Shown: positions 11,740 to 23,575, numbered from the stretch's first letter. The stretch is DNA of 64,000 nt from Erinaceus europaeus (GCF_950295315.1 NC_080171.1:31364361-31428360), one strand, 5' to 3'. The notes: a model not told the origin generated them from the sequence alone. Program-made: numbers and translations.

Positions 11740-12169
11740 GTGGGGCTCACTTTCCTGCGTGCAGTATTGAGAGGGAAACTCATAGCCACACAATCACATA
11801 TTAGAAAGAAATCACATATTAAACAAGAAAAAATTCAAATAAATGACCTTACTGCACGCCTTAAGGACTTAGACGAAGAGGAACAAGGGAACCCTAAAGA
11901 AACCAGAAGGACGGAAATTACTAAAATTAGAGCAGAAATAAACATCGAAGATAAGAGATAAAAAGATCAACGAAGCCAAATGTTGGTTCTTTGAAAAATT
12001 AAACAAGATTGACAAACCCCTAGCCAGACTCACTAAAAAAAAAAAGGGGAGGGGGGAGAAGATTCAAATAAATAGAACTGTAAATATCACAACTGACACC
12101 ACAGAAATCCAGAAAATCATGTGAAACTTTTACAAAAGAACTATATGCCACCAAGCTAGAGAATCTGGA
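11740..12169 (+). mobile_element. L1 ORF2 fragment
   Basis: Frames encode [12 protein letters not shown] and [19 protein letters not shown] stretches, a conserved stretch of L1 ORF2. Frameshifted, both ends missing. Confidence 0.75.
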
Positions 12170-12219
12170 AGAAATGGAATAAAATAGACTTCCTAGCTAT
12201 TTCTAAAACAGAGATACCA

Positions 12220-12393
12220 AATCTTTTTTTTAAGATTTTATCTATTTATTAATGAGAAAGGTAGGTGGAGAGAGAGAAAGATAGAAGGAAAGAACCAGAC
12301 ATCACTCTGGTACATGTGCTGCTAGGGATTGAACTCAGGACCTCATGCTTGAGAGTCTGATGCTTTATCCACTGTACCACCTCCCGGACCACA
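12220..12393 (-). repeat. T4 SINE in family R copy A
   Basis: Antisense; ends gtaccacctcccggaccac. Confidence 0.85.
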
Positions 12394-12454
12394 AGAGATC
12401 CCAATCTTCTTTTGCAATATTCCAGCCTTTTAGGTTCATGATTAGTCAACATTT

Positions 12455-12721
12455 TTTTTAATCTTATTTATTCCTTTTTTTGTTGCCCTTGTTTTTATTG
12501 TTGTAGTGATAATTGTTGTCTTTGTTGGATAGGACAGAAAGAAATGGAGAGAGGAGGGGAAGACAGAGGGGGGGGGAGAAAGACACCTGCAGACCTGCTT
12601 CACCGCCCATGAAGCGACTTCCCTGCAGTTGGGGAGCTGGGGGCTCGAACCAGGATCCTTATGCCAGTCCTTGCGCTTAGCACCACCTGCGTTTAACCCG
12701 CTGTGCTACCGCCCGACTCCC
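12455..12721 (-). repeat. T1 SINE in family R copy A
   Basis: Antisense full-length; tagtcaaca repeats at both edges. Confidence 0.87.
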
Positions 12722-13049
12722 TAGTCAACAATTTTTATGGCTTTATATGTTAACTCTTTTTTCAGCCACCAGGTTCCAGATGCTAACATGATGCCAAACA
12801 CACTTCCCTGGACAGATGACCCCAGTGTGACCCCACAAATGTTTCTTGGAGCTCTGCTTCCTCAGAGCCCTGCCCCACTAGGGAAAGAGAGAGTCGGGCT
12901 GGGAGTATGGATCGACCTGTCAATGCCCATGTTCAGTGGGGAAACAATTACAGAAGCCTGACCTTCTACCTTCTGCACCCCATGGTGACCCTGGGTCCAT
13001 ACTCCCAAGGGATTAAAGAGTAGGAAAGCTATCAGGGGAGGGAAAAAAA

Positions 13050-13155
13050 GGGGGGGGCATGCACATGTGCAAGGATAACTTAGTTCAAGCCCTGGGTCCC
13101 CACCTGCTGGGTGGAAGCTTCTCAATTGGTGAATGCCATCTCCCTGGTCAAAATA
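13050..13155 (+). repeat. T2 SINE fragment
   Basis: gcacatgtgcaaggataact to a truncated pyrimidine tail. Confidence 0.6.
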
Positions 13156-13765
13156 TTTTAAGCTTTCAGCCAATATTTTCAGAGGTAGAATTTTGATGAA
13201 ATATTATGTATTTTCTTAGTGTCTGTAGTGCTTTTGAAACCTGTAGCTTGGTGGTTTTGTTTTAGAAAACAACTAAGTATTAACTCCAAATATTCTGTTT
13301 CTTCTTTCTCTAGGACTAGAGTTGCACTATTAACCCTTTTTTGTGTGCCTTTGCTTTTTTGCCTTTACATCATTCCTAACTTTCCCTTTCACTAACACTA
13401 TTCACTATTTCTTCACCTGTGCTTCATCAGGTTTAAACCAGATGAATTCCAGAATTTAGTAATTCATGTTACCTCTTAAGTGTTTTGAATTTTCAATTCC
13501 CTACTAAATGTTTCAGGCATTTTTCTCTTGGCATATTACAAATTTAGTCTACTCATGTCTCAGTATACTTTGTAGTTTCTAGTAGCTACAGAATTGCACA
13601 GACCTACCTACCCAGTCAAAAGAATTACTGAACCAACGTAGGGATCAATAAAGGCAAGACTTAGAGAATAAAGAAGCAAAGAGCATGTACTTCCTGAAAG
13701 CACATTCATTGCTAAGTGATTATGCCCACTAATCCTTCTCATTTGCTTGTTTTTGGTGGTGTTTG
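13156..13765. other. No recognisable feature
   Basis: Unique sequence; no frames above about 60 codons and no repeat recognised. Confidence 0.5.
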
Positions 13766-13885
13766 TTTTTCCCAGAGCACGGCTCAGCCCTGGTTTATGA
13801 TGGTGTGCTGGGGATTATACCTGGGACCTCAGAGCCTCAGGCATGAAATTCTTTCGCACAAGCATTGGGCTGTCTCCCCAGTCCT
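13766..13885 (-). repeat. T3 SINE
   Basis: Antisense; tgggacctcagagcctcagg core. Confidence 0.8.
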
Positions 13886-13941
13886 TCCATTCACTTCTTC
13901 AAGGCACATTTGTGATCATTTTATGTTCCTTTTTTTCCCTC

Positions 13942-14056
13942 TTTTTTGCCAGGGAACTCTCACTTATGGTGGTGCCAGAAATTAAACTTGAGCCCTCCAG
14001 AGCCTTAGGCATGACAGTCTTTTGTATAGCCACTATGCTATCTCCCCAATCCCTCA
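13942..14056 (-). repeat. T3 SINE (diverged)
   Basis: Antisense, head-to-tail with the preceding copy; ends actatgctatctccccaatc. Confidence 0.72.
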
Positions 14057-14071
14057 ATAGAATAAGATAAT

Positions 14072-14421
14072 TTTTTTTTCCCTCCAAGGTTATTGCTGGG
14101 CTCGGTGCCTGCACCATGAATCCACCACTCCTGGAGGCCATTTTTTCCCCCTTTTGTTGCCCTTGTTGTTGTAGCCTCGCTGTAGTTATTATTATTGCCA
14201 TTGTTGATATTGTTCGTTGTTGGATAGGAGAGAAATGGAGAGAGGAGGGGAAGACAGAGAGTGGCAGAGAAAGATAGACACCTGCAGACCTGCTTCACCA
14301 CCTGTGAAGCGACTCCCCTGCAGGTGTGGAGCCCGGGGCTCCAACCGGGATCCTTATGCAACCAGTCCTTGTGCTTTGCACCACATGCGCTTAACCCACT
14401 GTGCCACGCCCAACCCCCAAA
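14072..14421 (-). repeat. T1 SINE, long variant
   Basis: Antisense, tcctggaggccatttttt module present; ends gtgccacgcccaaccccc. Confidence 0.87.
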
Positions 14422-14431
14422 ATAAGACAAT

Positions 14432-14557
14432 TTAAGATTTATCCATTTATTTACAAGAGAGGACAATAGCATCACTCTGAAAGGTGATTCTAGGACTCAA
14501 ACTCCGGACTTCATGCTTGAGAGTTCAACATTCTTCACTGTACCACATCCTGGGCCT
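14432..14557 (-). repeat. T4 SINE
   Basis: Antisense, decayed 'taccacatcctgggcc' end. Confidence 0.75.
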
Positions 14558-14741
14558 AGAGAATAAGATAACTGAAGTGTCTGCTTAGTTCACTTAAAAA
14601 CAAACCAATAGGGTATGGTGTGCTGATTATCTATCACAGGGAGATAAGGAACTGAATACATGTGACTGGCAGCAGTCTTGTACATCATTTCCCTCAATAA
14701 AGTGATCAAGTATAACCCAACAAGTACAAATTCTCAGGAAA

Positions 14742-14905
14742 GAATATATATATATAGAGAGAGAGACAGAGAGAGAGACAGAGAGACAGAGACAGAGAGA
14801 AATTTTTACCAGAGCACTGCTTCGCTCTGGTTTATGGTTATGCTGGGGATTGAACCTGGGACTTTGGAACCTCAGGCAAAGCCATTATGCTATCTACCCC
14901 CATCC
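14742..14905 (-). repeat. (GA)n tract and T3 SINE
   Basis: A gagaga/gacaga run (14752-14800) abuts antisense T3 starting tttttaccagagcactgctt. Confidence 0.78.
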
Positions 14906-14999
14906 AGATGACATTTTTCCTGCTACTAGTATCTAGGCCAAGTTCATCAAGTTTTCCTGGTAATCTTGTTATTGGCAATATTTTTCTTTCCTCCCTCTC

Positions 15000-15118
15000 T
15001 TTCTTTCTTTCTTGAAAGGGGGGGATAGAGAGAGAGTCCTGCTTCACCACTGGTGAAGCTTGAACCTGGATCTTTACTGTAATGTGAGCACTTAACCATG
15101 TCCATCATCACCTGGCCC
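15000..15118 (-). repeat. T2 SINE fragment
   Basis: Antisense; gtgaagcttgaacctggatc shows an internal deletion joining two SINE parts. Confidence 0.6.
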
Positions 15119-15500
15119 ATATTTTTCTAATCTATTCTTCCACAAGAGGCTGCTCTTTGACATCCTATATATGTGAAGTTTCAGTGCTTCAGGGCCATGT
15201 TACTAGAACAGACGATGAGAAAATAAGATATTAAGAAAATAAAGATGATCAGATTTGATGATTCATTTATAGCATCAATAAATACTACAGTTACAAATAC
15301 AAAGATAAATCAGTCATACCTTCTGGCAGTTTATATCTATTAGAGCAGTGGCTCTTCAATGAAAACAATTTTGTCCCTCAGGGAATATTTTAGTGTCTGG
15401 AGACACCTCAAGCTTTGAGTTGGAGATAAGAGTAAATCTGGAAGTCAGGCAGATTAGAGAGCATGAGCGATAGGAGTGTGAGTACAAAACCATGAGACAG
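15119..15500. other. No recognisable feature
   Basis: Unique sequence. Confidence 0.5.
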
Positions 15501-15745
15501 GGAGTCAGGCAGTAACACAGAGGGTTAAGCGCAGGTGGCACAAAGCACAAGGACCAGCGTAAGGATCCCAGTTTGAGCCGCAGCACCCCACTTGAGAGGA
15601 GTTGCTTCACAGGCAGTGAAGCAGGTCTGCAGGTGTCTGTCTTTCTCTTCCCCTTTTCTCTCCATTTCTCTCTGTCTTATTAAATAATAACTGCAACAAC
15701 AACAATAAGAAAACAAGGGCAACAAAAGGAAATAAATATCAAAAA
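15501..15745 (+). repeat. T1 SINE
   Basis: ggagtcaggcagtaacacag head; near full length. Confidence 0.86.
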
Positions 15746-15869
15746 AATCTTTTTTAAAAAGCATGAGATATATTCCCATACATTTAGAAAAGTATGAATA
15801 ATTTGAGTTATTAAAATTTAGGGGCTGGCTAGAGAGGTGAAGAGTAAGGGATCAAGATGAGACTGAAAA

Positions 15870-16005
15870 GGATGGCAATAGGGCTAAGGAGATAGCAATG
15901 GTTATGCAAAAACTTTCATGCCTGAGGAACCAAAGGTCCCAGGTTCAATCCCCAACCCCACCATAAGCCAGAGCTGAACAATGCTCTGGTGTAAAAAAAC
16001 TAAAA
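15870..16005 (+). repeat. T3 SINE
   Basis: ggagatagcaatggttatgc head through ctctggtgtaaaaaaac. Confidence 0.83.
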
Positions 16006-16285
16006 AATAAAATTTTTTAAAAAGTGGGGGGAGGCAACCATCAGATCACAAAAGGTCTTACATGACTAAATGAAGAATTTAGACTTTACCTTTTAAGTAA
16101 GGGAGAAAGAGGAGATTGGTATTAAAGGCCAACAAAGAAAAAAAACACAATTTATATTAGAAAGTTCAGTCACTGAGGAAGAATTATGGGAAAGGGGGGA
16201 AGGTTTGAGAACAAAATAAGGCAAAGACCAATTAGTAAATCTACTAATTTCCCAGCTTCAAGAAGACCAAAGCAAAAATCAAAGC

Positions 16286-16566
16286 GGGGGGGGGGGGGGG
16301 GGATGTCGCAGGAATAGCAAAGCAGATTAAGCGTGCATGGGTTCTGAGCCCCTGACTCCCTACCTGCAGGGGAGTCGCTTCACAATCGGTGAAGTAGTCT
16401 GCAGGTGTCTATCTTTCTCTTCCCCTCTCTGTCTTCCCCATCTCTCTCCATTTCCCTTTGTCCTATCCAACAATGATGGCCAATAAAAGGGAAAAAATAG
16501 CTCCAGGAGGATTGGATTTGTAGTGCAAACAGCAATAACCCTGGAGGCAAAAAAAAAAAAAAAAAT
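16286..16566 (+). repeat. T1 SINE with 17-G run at its 5' edge
   Basis: G17 at 16286-16302 precedes the decayed head; the 3' end has 'caataaccctggaggc' and A17. Confidence 0.82.
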
Positions 16567-17010
16567 CAGAGCACCAATAATAAAAAGGATGAATTTTATA
16601 ATAAAGGAATCCTTTAGCATAAGCTACAAAATAAATATGAAGAAAAAAATAAGGTCTAATTCCCTCATTTAAGCATTAGTTACAAAGATAAAATTGTAAG
16701 ACAAGGACATTTAGAAAAAAATACCTTTAAGTGTATTATAGGAAAAGAGCTACACAAGTACATGTGCACTTTTTGCGATAGCATATATAAGGCAAAATTT
16801 CTTGTGTCTTCACCTCTGATTATCATCTCAAAGGCAAAAAATGGTAACATTTCTACAACATGTATCATATGTAACACATGTATTTATGTTGTTTCCAAGT
16901 ATTTTTCTATTATATGAATTTAGCTAACATAAACATTTCTTCATATTATTTAATGTTTTAAAATTCAAGACACTAAAATCTTTAAAGGCAAAAGAATAAA
17001 AATAATTCCA
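16567..17010. other. No recognisable feature
   Basis: AT-rich unique sequence. Confidence 0.5.
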
Positions 17011-17014
17011 CCTC

Positions 17015-17165
17015 ATGGTCCGGGAGGTGGTGCAGTGGATAAAGCATTGGATTCTGAACCATGAGGTTCTGAGTTTTATCCCCAGCAGCACATGTACGTA
17101 CCAGACTGATGTCTGGTTCTTTCCTCCTCCTATCTTTCTCATGAATAAATAAATTAATAATAATA
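17015..17165 (+). repeat. T4 SINE
   Basis: atggtccgggaggtggtgca head; intact aataaataaattaataata tail. Confidence 0.87.
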
Positions 17166-17227
17166 AAAGAAATAGCTACTGACTATTTAAAAAAATAATA
17201 ATTCCACCTCTCAAAATGCCTTTTTTC

Positions 17228-17422
17228 CCCCAGCCTCCATGAGTCCATCACTCCTATGGATTTTTTTTTTCTTTAAGGAGAGAAAGAGAGAGAGAAGATA
17301 AACACCATAGTACTGCTTCACTACATATGAAGCATCCCCATTGCATGGTATTGCCAGGGGCTTGACCCCAGGAACCCAGGTCCTTGCTGACAGCTTCCAA
17401 GTGAACTACCTCATAGGCTATT
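17228..17422 (-). repeat. Old SINE (T5-like)
   Basis: Antisense, gagagagagaagataaacac core and cccaggtccttgctgac tail. Confidence 0.55.
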
Positions 17423-17562
17423 CAACAGTAAATCCTCTTAAAAAAAAAAAAAAAAAAAAACTAGTAACCATGCCCAACAATACTACATAGAGGTTTAAAT
17501 GTGAGTATAAAAACACTTAAAAATATGGCCAGTTACCTATTTTGGTCCAAAAAATGAAATCC

Positions 17563-17670
17563 TTGGGGCCAGATTCGAGCCCCCAATCCAGAGTATCTCT
17601 CCCTTCTCAATTTCTGTTTTTTTTTCTCCAATTTCTAGCTATTTCTATCCAATAATAAATATAATTTTTT
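17563..17670 (+). repeat. T2 SINE, internally deleted
   Basis: gggccagattcgagccccca, then straight to the pyrimidine tail and ccaataataaata. Confidence 0.6.
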
Positions 17671-17911
17671 AAAAAGAAACAATTTGTTTTTGAAAAATGA
17701 AATACTTGCTAAAAATAAGTTTTTAGATAAGGTTTTTAATCATTTGATACAATCATTTGATAATTGATTACCAAATATTGACCTTAGTTACACCAGACAA
17801 ATATCTACAATAAAATAAGAACCAGCAAAGTAATTTACATTTGAATACCTGACAATTTGGGTGTTTATTGTTTGTTTTCAGTTGTCTGAGAGCTCCCATT
17901 CTCTAGGCTAA

Positions 17912-18060
17912 TTTTTTTTTAATTAAAGATTTTATTTACTTATAAAAAAGATAGGAGAAAGAACCAGACATCACTCTGGCACATGTGCTGCCGGGGATCG
18001 AACTTGGGACTTCATGCTTGAGAGTCCATGCTTTACTACTGCGCCACCTCCCAGACCACA
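17912..18060 (-). repeat. T4 SINE
   Basis: Antisense; ends ctgcgccacctcccagacca. Confidence 0.86.
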
Positions 18061-18143
18061 AGAACTTTTACAGTCAAGGCCTTCTAAGATGTTCTGTTAG
18101 GCCTTTTCATAATTTTTATTTATTTATTTATTCATTTTTTAAT

Positions 18144-18325
18144 TTTTTTTATTTTTAACCAGAACACTGTTCAGCTCTGGCTTATGGTGGTGTGAGGGGT
18201 TGAACCTGGGACTTTGGAGCCTCAGGCATGAGAGTCTGTTTGCATAACCATTATGCTAACTACCTTCTGGTCTCTAGGCTGATTTTTTCAGGTAGGAATA
18301 GCAAGATAGAAAAGCAGAGTGAAGC
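18144..18325 (-). repeat. Tandem SINE unit, copy 1 (left part)
   Basis: T3 SINE (18144-18272) joined to gctgattttttcaggtagga and ...gtgaagc. The unit resumes at 26366 after the provirus. Confidence 0.8.
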
Positions 18326-18754
18326 TGTTGGGTCCGGTTATCCAAAGAAGACACCAAGAGACAAGAGTGATGCAAAAGACAAAGAGTCCTTTATTTCTAG
18401 CCAGGCTAGGGCTGAAGTCAAACAGACGCTGACACAGCAGCTCCGAATGTTCGACCCCGACTTTAGGTTTGCAAGGGTTTATGTAGGGTTTAGGAAACAT
18501 TGCATACATGATAGTGCTCAGCTTAACATAAAGGGTACGTGGCATTTTTATTTTTATGGTTATCTCATGTACACCAGGGGGAAGTATGGGGGCTTTCAAT
18601 GACCTTGTGGGTATCTCTAGTTCCGGAGACAGGAGAAGTTTTAACTTATCTTAGTTCCTGTTGCCTCTTAGTCATAGTCCTAAATTCCAAGAATTTTTTT
18701 TTCTGGGAACCCAGGCCTGTCAGACAATTACTTGCTTAACTTAACCCCCCTTCA
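18326..18754 (-). repeat. Provirus 3' LTR
   Basis: 429 bp starting TGAAGGGGGG and ending GGACCCAACA in viral sense. AATAAA at plus 18390-18395 marks R. The U5 end matches 26298-26365 with a few substitutions, which identifies the LTR pair. Confidence 0.9.
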
Positions 18755-18770
18755 TTTTCCCCTTCTGTTT
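18755..18770 (-). other. Polypurine tract
   Basis: Viral-sense aaacagaaggggaaaa directly abuts the LTR TG, the expected position of the plus-strand primer in retroviruses. Confidence 0.8.
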
Positions 18771-19376
18771 GTCCCTCATAGCTAATCTTAGTTATATGTT
18801 TTCTGTCTCTTGGCTCACTGGTTGAGAATGATGGAACTGTTGTTATCTTAGGACTAACAGCTGCAAGGTGTTTAGCTGGCTCTTAATGAAGGCTACAAGC
18901 CTGATTCAGATACAAGGACCAAAGGTTAGTAGTAGTAACAGCAAGGCTAATGGTCCTAGAAGAGAGCTAATCAGTGTGGTCAACCGTGGGGAAGTATAAA
19001 ACCACGACTCGAACCAGCCTTGTCCTTGTTGTCTCTCCCTTTTTCTTTTTTCTAGCCCTTCTCTTACTCTGTTCACTGAATCTTTTACAATTCCAGTGTG
19101 ATCAGCATAAAAACAACATTATTCTCTCAGAGCTGCACATAAGCCTCCTTGTTGTAAAAATAAGAAGTCTAAGCCCCTCCTGTTTTGTAGGACCACCTCA
19201 GATAAGGAGGTTAAGAATTTTTCGAGACTGGAGATAGGCTGTTCAATTTGCTCAAGGTCTACATCTATGGCGCCCCAGAGCAAGGCCAAGTGTCCTTCTT
19301 GTCTAGCTAGAGCTGTGCCTCCCATGGCTATTCTCCCTAGCCCCAGAAGGGAGGCTACCATAAGAACAGCCCAAAA

Positions 19377-19692
19377 GGGAGTCGGGCGGTAGCACAGCGG
19401 GTTAAGCGCAGGTGGCGCTAAGCACAAGGACCAGCGGAAGGATCCCGGTTCGAGCCCCCGGCTCCCCACCTGCAGGGGAGTCGCTTCACAGGCGGTGAAG
19501 CAGGTCTGCAGGTGTCTGTCTTTCTCTCCCCCTCTCTGTCTTCCCCTCCTCTCTCCATTTCTCTCTGTCCTATCCAACAACAATGACATCAATAATAACT
19601 ACAACAATAAAAAAACAAGGGCAACAAAAAGAATAAATAAATAAAAATCATTTAAAAATTTTAAAAAAATAAAATTAAAAAAAAAAAAAAAA
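19377..19692 (+). mobile_element. T1 SINE in provirus env
   Basis: Near-consensus copy with a 19-bp A tail; flanked by aagaacagcccaaaa at 19362-19376 and 19693-19707. Confidence 0.9.
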
Positions 19693-19707
19693 AAGAACAG
19701 CCCAAAA

Positions 19708-20059
19708 AGGGGTCGGGTGGTGGCACAGTGGGTTAAGCGCATGTGGCGCAAAGCACAAGGACCAGCATAAGGATCCCAGTTCGAGCCCCCGGCTCCCCAC
19801 CTGCAGGGGAGTCGCTTCACAGGCGGTGAAGCAGGTCTGCAGTGTCTATCTTTCTCTGCCCCTCTGTCTTCCCCTCCTCTCTCCATTTCTCTCTGTCCTA
19901 TCCAACAACGAACAACATCAACAATGGCAATAATAATAACCATGAGGCTATAACAACAAGGGCAACAAAGGGGGGAAAAATGGCCTCCAAGAGCGGTGGA
20001 TTCATGGTGCAGGCACCGAGTCAAGCAATAACCCTGGAGGAAGAAAAGAAAAAAAAAAA
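19708..20059 (+). mobile_element. T1 SINE (long variant) in provirus env
   Basis: Carries the extra 3' module ggcctccaagagcggtggat to ccctggagg. Flanked by the same target sequence at 19693-19707 and 20060-20073, so this site was used twice. Confidence 0.9.
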
Positions 20060-20388
20060 AAGAACAGCCCAAATTGCTCTTTTGGGCCTGGGCATATACC
20101 CTGTAAAGAACTACTGTTCAGTATGGTAGACCACTTTTGAGAATAGTAAGACTAACAGACAGACATCACCTGTCCGGTTGACCACTGCTCCAGAAATACG
20201 GGGAGATAAGATAGTCCTGTCTTAGCACAAACCCACCATATTCCATTGGGAGCAGGATAGTATCCCATAGCTGGTATTACAGTATTACTGCAAATCTCTT
20301 GTCTAAACTCTCGTTCTTTACCTATTATGCAAGTCCCCGTTCCACTAACTTCTTGTATAGTAATCCCCTTTTCAGCCTTTGGTGTCCA

Positions 20389-21436
20389 TCAACACTGAGA
20401 CTGGTAGGTTGTAGCTTTGATAGAAAGGCTGGTCACAGCAATGCCCTCATAGTAAGGAGGCCGAGTGTTGAAACATAGCCAACAGGACCAAGTCATCTCT
20501 GGATGAGTCCTATTTAAGATCTGATAGTTCCCTGTCATTAGGGGCCACAGAGGGTGCTCATCTTCATCAGGGATTGGGGCTGGCCTGACTGTCTTTATAT
20601 CTTGGTCATGAGGAGGGGACACCCTGACATCCTTGGGATCGGTGGTGGTGGTGTCACGCAAGGGCTTGGGAGTGGGGCCCCTCAATTTGGTTTATGAGGT
20701 TTCAGGCCTAGGTGATTTTATAACTTGGTTTGGTTTGGCCCCATTAATTTGGGAGGCTGCCACCTCTGTACTTGTAGATGGATTGTGAATAGGACCCCGT
20801 CATCATGACCTGACATATATAACCTCAAACCCCACATTTTCCCTAATTCCCACCCATTTGTCTTTTTACCCCGGTCTGTGAAGCTGATCTTGATGGTATT
20901 GCAGGTGCCTGGGCAGCTATTTACGGGACTACTAGTGCGGGTAACGGTGATCAGATCTCCCGTACGTGGCTTGGTCCACCAGATATGTCCTGTGGTTTCA
21001 CAACCCCAAGCTGCACAGAAGTAATCTTGTGCTCCCCCGCACCTACGACGCCAATTGTTATCTACATGCCCTGGGCAAACATAAAATCTTATAGCACTCA
21101 GACCTGCTCTCCCCCGCAATCCCGGAGAGTTGCATCCATAGTGATCGTTAAAGCGGTAATAATCGTCAGAGTCCACGGGCGCACTATCCCAATCTTGCTG
21201 AGCAAGATCGCATAAGTCTAGCGTTAAGTCTGGAAACCAGGTTCCTTCTGGGTATAGTCCAGTCTTAGAGGCCACAATTTCTCCGGTCGACAATGGATCA
21301 CTAACCACGTCAACCGAGAGGGCAGATGAGGGTTGTTTTTATTACCTGCTACCATTGTCACCAAGAAAGTCAGAAGTAGTTGGAATAGTAGTTTCCGGGT
21401 TTGTCTTTTCAGTCGAGTCAGGGTCTTGTTTGCCAT
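20389..21436 (-). pseudogene. Provirus env SU remnant
   Basis: Three overlapping or adjacent frames: a signal-peptide-like start (21224-21436, hydrophobic LLFQLLLTFLVTMVAG), a receptor-binding-domain-like part (20718-21308, motifs FYVCPG, WGCETTG and WGLRLYMSG) and a C-terminal part with the CWLC motif (20389-20685, TWSCWLCFNTRPPYYEG). The frames disagree, so at least two frameshifts or stops interrupt the gene. Gammaretroviral by motif order. Confidence 0.88.
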
Positions 21437-21818
21437 CTCACTGTCTTAACTTGATCCACAATGGGTTGTCAGGATCTTGTACAACTGTCCACCCAGGGAT
21501 GTGCTCATCACTGGATCTTTTCACGTGGCTGTAGTGAATCCAGGGGGTTAGTCCATCCACCTTTAAAGCAGTAGGGGTGATAAAAAATAACTTGATATGG
21601 TCCCTTCTATCTGGGCTCTAAGGTTTTAGTTTGGTGTCTCTTTACCCAAACCCAATCTCCTGGGTAAAATTTGTGGTAGTATCAGGTGCTCGTGCCTCTT
21701 TATCATTTTCATATATAAGTTCTAGCAGGTTCCAAATGTCTGCATGTACCAGACTGAGGGCTCGCATCACTGGTCAGGTCGGTTTTATCAGCGTCTCTGA
21801 GCCTTGGATGTAAGGGCA

Positions 21819-22229
21819 TTACAAGAGGGGGGGTCTCCCATAGAGCATCTCATATGGAGTAAACCCACCTGTGTAGGGGGTGTTCCTAACTCTAAACAGG
21901 GCAAAGGGAAGGAGGGTCACCCAGTCACCGCCAGTCTTGATTGCCAATTTAGATAAAGTCTCCTTGATTGTTCTATTCATTCTTTCTACTTGGCCTGAGC
22001 TTTGGGGATTATATGCACAATGTAATTTCCAATCTGTCCCCAGTTGCTTAGCCAAATCTTGTACAATTTGGGCCGTAAAAGCTGGGCCATTGTCAGAACC
22101 AATCCCTTTGGGCACCCCATATTGGGGCACTATCTCTTCTAGGATTACTTTAGCCACCATCTGTGCCGTTTCATTCTTAGTAGGAAAAGCCTCTACCCAC
22201 CCTGAAAAAGTATCTACCATAACAAGCAA
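21819..22229 (-). pseudogene. Provirus integrase core remnant
   Basis: The 136-codon open stretch contains the three catalytic acidic positions in context: [15 protein letters not shown] and [10 protein letters not shown]. This is the DDE core of retroviral integrase. It is separated from the upstream pol frame by a break at about 22230 and lacks a clear C-terminus. Confidence 0.9.
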
Positions 22230-22235
22230 ATATTT

Positions 22236-22952
22236 CTATCCATACCTTCCTAGTCTTACCTCAGTGAAGTCTATTTCCCATATCACTCCTGGCTTGGTAC
22301 CTCTGACTCTGGTCCCTTTCTTTTTTCTGCTCCCACTCTGCTGCATCATTTGGCATGCTCTGCAAGACCTGACAACTTCTTCCACTATTCTATGGCTTTC
22401 TTTGAAGCAGAGGCGCACATTCCACAGGAGTTGGGTCATCTTGTGGCCTAAGTGGGTGGTACAATGCAAATTCTTTAACAGATGCATACCCAAGTCTTTA
22501 GGCAACAACAGATTTTTGTTTGGTCCCTTGTCATATACCCAGGAGTTTTCTTCTTTTGTTTCTTTCAGGCTTGATATCCACTGTCTATCTTCCGGGCTAT
22601 ATTCTGGCTCAGGCGGAAGTTCTCCCATACCAGGCTGTTGTAGGATCAAGACAGTCCCTTCTGACAAATGTTTGGCTATTTTTCTGGTGGCTCGATCAGC
22701 TGCTCGATTTCGTCTTGCTATGGGGTCTTGCCCTTTCTGGTGTCCCAGACAGTGGATTATAGCCAATTTTGAGGTTAATAGGACTGCCTCTAGAAGGTCT
22801 GATATTTCTTTTTTATTTTTAATTTCTCTTCCTTCTGCTGTAACCAATCCCCTTTCTAGGTAGATAGCACCGTGGACATGAGCCATCACAAAAGCATATC
22901 GGCTGTCTGTATACACAGTCTTTCCAGCTGCTTTTCTGAGGGTCTCAGTCAA
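22236..22952 (-). pseudogene. Provirus RNase H and integrase N-terminal remnant
   Basis: RNase H motifs YTDSRYAF and HCLGHQKGQDP with NRAADRATR, followed by the HHCC zinc-binding pattern of integrase (TTHLGHK then CRACQ) and the linker GTKPGVIWEIDFTEV. It is the longest open stretch in the provirus (238 codons). Confidence 0.9.
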
Positions 22953-22967
22953 AGCAACTAGCTCCGC

Positions 22968-23575
22968 CTACTGGGCTGATGTTCCTGGTGACAAGGCCTG
23001 GCTCCAAATCACTTGTCCTTCCCCATCTACCACGGCAAGCCCCACATACCTGTTTCTGTTCTCGACAAAGCTGCTCCCGTGGGTGTACCAGATGAGGTCA
23101 CTGATGGGCAACCTTTGGTCTATTAAGTCAGCCCGAATGGCCTGCGTAGTCGCCGACAGCTCTGTGTAGTCATGGGTGCACTCTAAATCTGCCTCCGGGA
23201 GAAGAGTCATGAGGCTCAGGGCCAAGGGGGTGGCAAACTGGATTCATGGGAAATCTAAAGGAGCCCTTAATAATGAGTCAGATGGGCGTTACTTATCTAC
23301 TTGCCCAGTGGTTGCTTTAAAACCCCTTCAATGCCATGGGGAGTTGTGATCTTTAGGTGCTGCCCCAGGGTAAGATTATCTGCATCTTTTACTAATAAGG
23401 CAGTGGCAGCAATATTCGCAGACAAGGAGGCCATCCTGCTGCAACAGAGTCTTAACTTTTTAGACAGGTAGGTCACAGGCCATTTCCAGGGTCCCAAAGT
23501 CTGGGTTAACCCGCCCAGCCCCCAGATAAATATACACCGCTTGGCTCTCTGCAGCCTCGTGTTTAACGAAGGCAC
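22968..23575 (-). pseudogene. Provirus RT connection domain / RNase H start
   Basis: Two frames: 23297-23575 with LGPWKWPVTYLSKKL and LTLGQHLKITTPHG (RT thumb/connection region), and 22968-23225 with DLIWYTHGSSFVENRNRYVG (first RNase H strand, the usual acidic residue replaced by H). In-frame stops separate them. The RT palm with its YXDD motif is absent. Confidence 0.85.

Larger units (their letters stand above)
12170..13025 (+). repeat. Family R repeat, copy A
   Basis: Long interspersed sequence shared with 38.3-39.2 kb and 42.0-43.1 kb; diagnostic atcgacctgtcaatgcccat. Two SINEs split it: T4 antisense at 12220-12393 and T1 antisense at 12455-12721, the latter flanked by tagtcaacattttt-type duplication. 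Possibly a L1 3' UTR subfamily. Confidence 0.7.
19080..20388 (-). pseudogene. Provirus env TM region, split by two SINEs
   Basis: Viral-sense sequence shows SU end, then a transmembrane-subunit ectodomain with [20 protein letters not shown] and a GGLCAAL stretch typical of gammaretroviral TM. A TAA at 19119-19121 falls immediately before the cysteine pair (CCFYADHTG follows in the same frame). SINEs at 19377-19692 and 19708-20059 separate this part from the rest of env. Non-functional. Confidence 0.85.

Noticed and set aside
21880..22863. 327-codon plus-strand frame opposite the provirus integrase
   Set aside because: It is the antisense shadow of the pol remnant, whose minus-strand frames carry the real integrase and RNase H motifs.
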